Shown piece after piece: positions 59,471-64,000 of a DNA stretch of 64,000 bases (positions are counted from its first letter, which is position 1; each line of letters begins with the position of its first letter). The stretch is from Nissolia schottii (Eukaryota > Streptophyta > Magnoliopsida > Fabales > Fabaceae). The DNA is taken from NCBI GenBank assembly GCA_003254905.1, contig QANU01064405.1, positions 1,464-65,463 on the forward strand, in the 5' to 3' direction. The notes beneath the pieces were generated by a model that was not told the DNA's origin, made no database searches, and saw nothing but the letters and a program-made list of their open reading frames with translations. The position numbers and the translations under genes are program-made.

Positions 59471-60916
59471 ATGGCTCACAATAAGGCTGATCATCTTCAG
59501 AGCGTAAAGATCATAGAGCAATGCCAAGTCTCACCTCCACCGGGCTCCGCTCCCTCATCCACCATCCCTCTTACTTTCTTCGACCTCCCTTGGGTTCACT
59601 CTTACCCCATCCAAAGCATCTGGTTCTACGACTTCCCTCATTCCACCGACCACTTCATGCAAACGGCGCTCCCCAATCTCAAACACTCTCTCTCCCACAC
59701 CCTCCAACATTTCTTCCCCCTGGCATCAAACCTGGCGCTCCCCCCTCAGCCTCGCTGCCCTTACATCACCTACTCCGACGGTGACTCCATCCCCTTCACC
59801 GTCGCGGAGACCGCGCACGATCTCCACCGCCTGGTGGATAACTACACCCCAAGAGACGTCAGAGACTTGCACCCTTTTGTTCCCAAGCTTCCACCCCCGC
59901 GCAGCTCGCAAGACGGCACCGAGCTGTTCCCTCTCATGGCAGTTCAGGTCACGGTCCTCCCTCGCTCCGCGTTCGCCATCTGCACCACCTTCAGGCAAAT
60001 CGTCGCCGACGGAAGATCGTTCCTTCACTTCATGAAATTCTGGGCCCGCGCTTGTAAGGCAAGGTGCGGTTTTGCTTCCCTCGAAGGCCCCGTCATGCCT
60101 CTGCCGTTCCTCGGTCGGGACGCCGTTGAGGACTCGAAGGGGGTTAAGCTCGTTTACTTGCAGGAGCTGTGGAAATCGTCGCCAGAGGGCATAAAACTCA
60201 ACGACCCCGTCCCTAACGCGCTCAGCGACAAGGTTCGCTTTACCGTGATACTGAGCCGCGACCGTGTTGAGAATCTAAAGAAATGGGTGTGCGGCCAGTG
60301 CAAGATGCTCGGCCTAGAGTCCGGGTCAATGCACATATCAACTTTTGTGGTGACGTGTTCTCTACTGTGGACTTGTTTGGGAAAATCAGAAGCAGCAGCA
60401 AGCAGCATGAATGATGATCACGTTCCAAATAATGATGAGATCCATAAGTTGACCATTCTGGCCGATTGTCGTGACCGTCTTGAGCTTCCCGCGTCGTATT
60501 TTGGAAACTGCTTGGTCTTGCGGGTTGCGTTGCTCGAGAGGAGCAAGCTGTTGGGAGGCAATGGGATCGTCGAGGCGGTGATTTCTATTGAAGGCAAAGT
60601 TAGAGATGTTCAGTTCCAAGCCTTGAAAGGAGTTGAAAACTTCATGTCGGAGTACGAAGAATTATCGAAAGCAGAGCGTAATGTAGTGAAAATCTCGGGG
60701 TCGCCGAAGCTGGGTGTGTATGATACTGATTTTGGGTGGGGGAAGCCAAAGAAGAATGAAACGCTTCATAGGGAGTATTCAGGATCAGTTTCCCTTTCTG
60801 ATTGTGGGGACAACGAAAGTGGAGTTGAAGTTTCACTGGTGCTTGAAAGAGCCCAAGCCGACAATTTTGTTGCAATATTAGAGCAACAACTAAGCAATAT
60901 TGCAATTTGTGACTGA
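59471..60916 (+). CDS. BAHD acyltransferase, malonyltransferase-like, HxxxD His replaced by Gln
   Basis: 481 residues, intronless, the usual BAHD length. BAHD enzymes are cytosolic and move an acyl group from CoA to alcohols or amines. The closest remembered relatives are phenolic-glucoside and anthocyanin malonyltransferases: IIEQCQVSPPPGS near the start, LPLTFFDLPW-like (LTFFDLPW, residues 34-41), KHSLSHTLQHFFPLA (71-85), and YFGNC (343-347). The structural DFGWG motif is intact (420-424). The catalytic motif reads QIVAD (176-180) followed by GRSF; the base His is Gln, encoded CAA at 59996-59998. All other landmarks and the frame are intact, so this is not a general pseudogene. The start at 59471 is chosen from the TATA position. 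GC content is higher than in its surroundings. Substrate is unknown and activity may be lost or altered. Confidence 0.92.
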   Translation: MAHNKADHLQSVKIIEQCQVSPPPGSAPSSTIPLTFFDLPWVHSYPIQSIWFYDFPHSTDHFMQTALPNLKHSLSHTLQHFFPLASNLALPPQPRCPYITYSDGDSIPFTVAETAHDLHRLVDNYTPRDVRDLHPFVPKLPPPRSSQDGTELFPLMAVQVTVLPRSAFAICTTFRQIVADGRSFLHFMKFWARACKARCGFASLEGPVMPLPFLGRDAVEDSKGVKLVYLQELWKSSPEGIKLNDPVPNALSDKVRFTVILSRDRVENLKKWVCGQCKMLGLESGSMHISTFVVTCSLLWTCLGKSEAAASSMNDDHVPNNDEIHKLTILADCRDRLELPASYFGNCLVLRVALLERSKLLGGNGIVEAVISIEGKVRDVQFQALKGVENFMSEYEELSKAERNVVKISGSPKLGVYDTDFGWGKPKKNETLHREYSGSVSLSDCGDNESGVEVSLVLERAQADNFVAILEQQLSNIAICD

Positions 60917-61119
60917 ACCCGTTGGAAACCGTATGCTTGCTGGTGAAAAGAAGTGTTGATGGTAAAGGCTGAGTTGCATTTGTGAAATTCGACGTAATAA
61001 ATATTTATCTTTTTCTAGTTATTCAAAAAGATAAAATATTTTGGGGGCATTTATTAAGTGTTAAAATAATATGTTTGAGAAATCACTTTGACTATTTTTG
61101 AATGAGTAAGGTCAACGCT
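60917..61119. other. 3' flank of the BAHD gene
   Basis: Presumed untranslated region; AATAAATATT near 60997 could serve as a polyadenylation signal. Confidence 0.4.
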
Positions 61120-61124
61120 TACCC

Positions 61125-61335
61125 TTCACTTTTCCACGCTGATCATTTCTTTTCTGCACCTACCATTTACTTTTTGCAGCAATTATTTACTTTCTCGCAC
61201 CTGTCATTTACCTTTGTGCCTATCTTTTAGGTTCTACACCTACCATTTACTTTTTTGCACTTATCCTTAACTTTCTCGCCCCTATCATGCATTTTCAGCA
61301 CCTATCATTAACTTTTTGCACTTATCATATTTAGC
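61125..61335 (+). repeat. Minisatellite of about 25 bases (GCACCTACCATTTACTTTTT)
   Basis: Eight or so diverged units with the form GCACCTATCATTTACTTTTT. Confidence 0.85.
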
Positions 61336-62235
61336 TAAAAAAATTTAATTCGAGAAATTAATAAATAAAAAAAATACAAGATTGTGGTGTTTCCGTGCAA
61401 ATTACTAAAGTGTCGTGATTTCTAATAAATCTTCATCAAAATTGGGAATTTTGTTAAAATAATAATAAAAAAATTGATAGACTTGTGTCTCTTGTTTGTG
61501 CATTTTGGCCTCTTAGGGTTTAAGTCTTTGAAAAATTAAATAGTGTTAGGGTTTAATAAGTCTTTGAAAAATGTTAGTGTTTTGAAGTCCTTGAAAATTT
61601 GAGTATGTGTTCATGTAGAAAGTTTTGATGTTAAAGTAATCCTATAATGCCAAATGGAACCCTATGAATTCAGCCATAGAGGAGTTCTTAGTGCTATGAT
61701 TGGTTTTATGAAAAGTGTTAGTATTCTTCATGGTTCTTAAGGGATTTGACAATTGGTTTGTGACAAGAGTTTTGGTAGAAAATTAAAGGGGGAAAGTTGA
61801 GTTTTCATCAACATGGTTTTGGCCATGACAGGTTCCTAGGGTAAGAATTAGTTTCCATGAGAAATAATTATGTTTTTAACTCACTAGTAGCTTAAGAAAC
61901 AACTTTGACGTTCCAGGGTTTTTGAAAATAATGATTTTTAATCAAATTAAGGTTTCTATTGCGATTTGGCTATGATGATCTCAGAAGTAATTTGAGCTGG
62001 TTAAGTATCTAAAATCCTCATAGAATTCCTTAGAGAGAATTCGACCATGAGCATTCATGAGCCTTAGGGTTCGCTCTTGTGGAAAGTCTTACTGAATTAG
62101 TAATCCTTGTGGGGGGGCCTAATGTCCATGAGAGAGAGCCCTATAGGGTTTTGATCCTTAAGAGTCCCATAAGAGTTAGCTTAAGAGACTGAAGGCAAAT
62201 GGTGATGCTTATGTATTCCTATATGAGGAATGACT
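61336..62235. other. Gene-free sequence between minisatellite and LTR
   Basis: AT-rich, with repeated TAGGGTTT and GTTTTTGAA words. No domain-bearing ORF. Confidence 0.45.
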
Positions 62236-63560
62236 TGTAAATGCAAATGTTATAGGTTTTGATGATACCAAAAGGATGTCAATGGATTGCTAAATAAAGG
62301 ACAAATAAATGGCACAAATGAGAAATCAATGGCAATGCACTTCAAGAAAAAACACTAAGCAAATTGGCTCTTCAAATCCAATCAACACTGGCGACATCAA
62401 CAATTGCAAAGAACAAATTAAGTCAAAAGCTCAAATTGGTACTACTTACTAAGAATTAGGTTCTTTCGTAAAAAGTTTTCTCTTGATAATTTTCTATGGC
62501 CATGGTTTTGATTTAATCATTTAAAAAACCTTTTGAAAAACTTCATCCTAAAAGAAATTATGCTAAATAAGTTTTTCATGAAGCATATAACTTGAATATA
62601 ACATCACAAAGGTTTTTCATCAAGGGTATATAGTGAAAAAAAATGTTAAAATTTGGTTTTAAAGGCACTGTAATCGATTACCATACTGAAGGGAATCAAT
62701 TACTCACTTCTGGGAATGTTGTTATTGATGACAACATAATGTAATCGATTACACTCTTCATGAGTAATTGATTACAAGACAAGATAATCGATTACCACTG
62801 TATGTTCAGCAAAAACGAAGTGACTTTTCAACAAGGGGCATGTCTTTCTGAAAGCCAATTGTTTTGCACAGTTTCAAGACCTTAAATACCCTATTTGATG
62901 CAAAATTTCATACAAGGAAAATTTAGTATCAATTACATTGAATCTATATTTTTCTTCTATCATCTTTACATCAAAAATCTTGGCCAAAAAGTTATCACTT
63001 GCAAAAACTCCATAGTTCTTAAACTTGTGTAATTTCCTCTTTGAGAGAGTGATTCTTATTCTTCCTCTTGTATTTTTGAAACATTGTAAGAGGGTGAAGC
63101 ATCCCTCAAGTGAATTAAGAGTGAGAAATCTCTTGTTCTTGGGTGGTATAAACTTAAGGGTGAGGGATCCCTAGAAGTAAAAGCAGTCAAGTGTTGTAAA
63201 GGTTTCTAAACACCTTGAAGGATTGGATCTAGAGGCAAAACTCAGGCAAGTTGCTTGGGAACTGGATGTAGGCCACAAAGCGTGGCCAAACCAGGATAAA
63301 TTTTCGGGTTTTGCTTTTCTTTTCCCTACTCTTTACATTATTGCAATTTTAATTATTTGCTTACAACACTTTAATCACCATATTTGTTGATAAATGCATT
63401 ATCTCCAAAACATCTTTATTCATCCATTTCAAGTTTTCTAAAGATTTTCTAAGAAAAATTATAAAGAGGCGTTTCTTTCTAAAAAGTTTGCAAAAATATA
63501 TATAGAACTTAGTTTGACACCTCCCCTTCTTAAGTTCTTGAGGCTACTCAGCAACATGAC
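62236..63560 (+). mobile_element. SIRE-like LTR, second copy
   Basis: Starts TGTAAATGCAAATG and aligns throughout with the interrupted copy at 12608-20356. The GTAATCGATTAC zone is at 62665-62800. No polypurine tract precedes it and no PBS is visible after it, so it is probably a solo or truncated LTR. The right end is approximate. Confidence 0.65.
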
Positions 63561-64000
63561 TGAGGTATGATCCACATAGCGCTTAAACTCAAGTCAAGGC
63601 CAAAAAGGGGACTCAAGAGCTCAGTTTTAAGATTATGTTTTGGTCCCCCATGTCTACTTTTAGATCAGTGCATTTTTGTTCTAGTAAAATGTACCAATGA
63701 CAAAGTCATGACCATAAGGTCATAAATAATGTGTTATGGCTTAAAGTAAGTATAGTTCAAACTGTGCCCGTATGATTAGCAGTAAATGTTATGACTATGT
63801 TTAGGATGAGAATGTCTACGCATGCCAATGTTATGCTTGCCTATGCCATGATTGAATGTTGTATGCTATATAATGATGATTATGCTTATGATTATGTTCA
63901 TGATGTGCCATGTTATAATGATGAATGTTTTAAATGTTTCACTCATGCATACAAAAATATCATCATTCATTAAATAAGCATGTTATAAGACTGTGAAAAT
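63561..64000. other. Unassigned repeat-like sequence at the window edge
   Basis: Rich in ATGATTATG and ATGCTTATG words, resembling 48.83-48.95 kb. A 60-codon ORF there is low-complexity. No gene recognised. Confidence 0.4.

Overview
This window is plant nuclear DNA. It is AT-rich, has spliced genes, and carries dense layers of LTR retrotransposons, LINE remnants, hAT/CACTA-type MITEs and a TRIM element. The protein families and the repeat types (LTR-like repeats with GTAATCGATTAC motifs, long LTRs starting TGTAACATCCCGA) point to a legume, most likely a phaseoloid such as Vigna, Phaseolus or Glycine. That placement is inference; no database was searched.

Four host genes are supported. (1) A GLUTAMINE DUMPER-like membrane protein (5691-6005, minus). 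(2) A CONSTANS-like double B-box/CCT transcription factor with one intron (34765-36101, minus). (3) A small four-exon gene for a 134-residue helical protein that I cannot name (44241-46151, plus), with a hAT MITE in its first intron. (4) An intronless BAHD acyltransferase of the malonyltransferase-like type (59471-60916, plus), in which the catalytic His of HxxxD reads as Gln. A 42-codon ORF with a signal-peptide-like start (54552-54680) is a weak fifth candidate. No tRNA, rRNA or other structural RNA gene was recognised.

Layout. 1-8.6 kb: intergenic DNA with a GC-rich block, a protein-kinase (CDPK-like) fragment, the GDU gene and a minus-strand copia LTR. 8.6-20.4 kb: a nested retrotransposon stack. 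The 3' end and LTR of a SIRE-like copia element are interrupted by a perfectly bounded 3.06-kb solo LTR (9248-12311, TSD TTCTC) and by a 6.4-kb copia element (12791-19234, TSD ATATA). 20.6-29.3 kb: more pieces of the same long-LTR gypsy family, a copia RT fragment and a gypsy polyprotein tail. 30.5-33.8 kb: a complete TRIM and a LINE remnant. 34.7-36.2 kb: the CONSTANS-like gene. 37-42 kb: gypsy-type LTRs and a copia gag-protease fragment. 42-46.2 kb: the four-exon gene. 47-53.6 kb: an RTE-like LINE split by a hAT MITE, then a second solo LTR (49821-53341, TSD ATATA) with internal minisatellites. 53.6-59.3 kb: small repeats, an inverted copy of the 43.6-kb repeat, a CACTA-type end and MITEs. 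59.3-64 kb: the BAHD gene, a minisatellite and a second SIRE-like LTR.

The host genes form no operon or obvious cluster and are probably independent. Most of the order in the window comes from transposon nesting. The results most worth checking are the His-to-Gln change in the BAHD enzyme, a USE-like/TATA module with constant 24-base spacing in three separate repeats, and a conserved GTGGGTAA island plus palindromic minisatellites shared by otherwise diverged LTRs.
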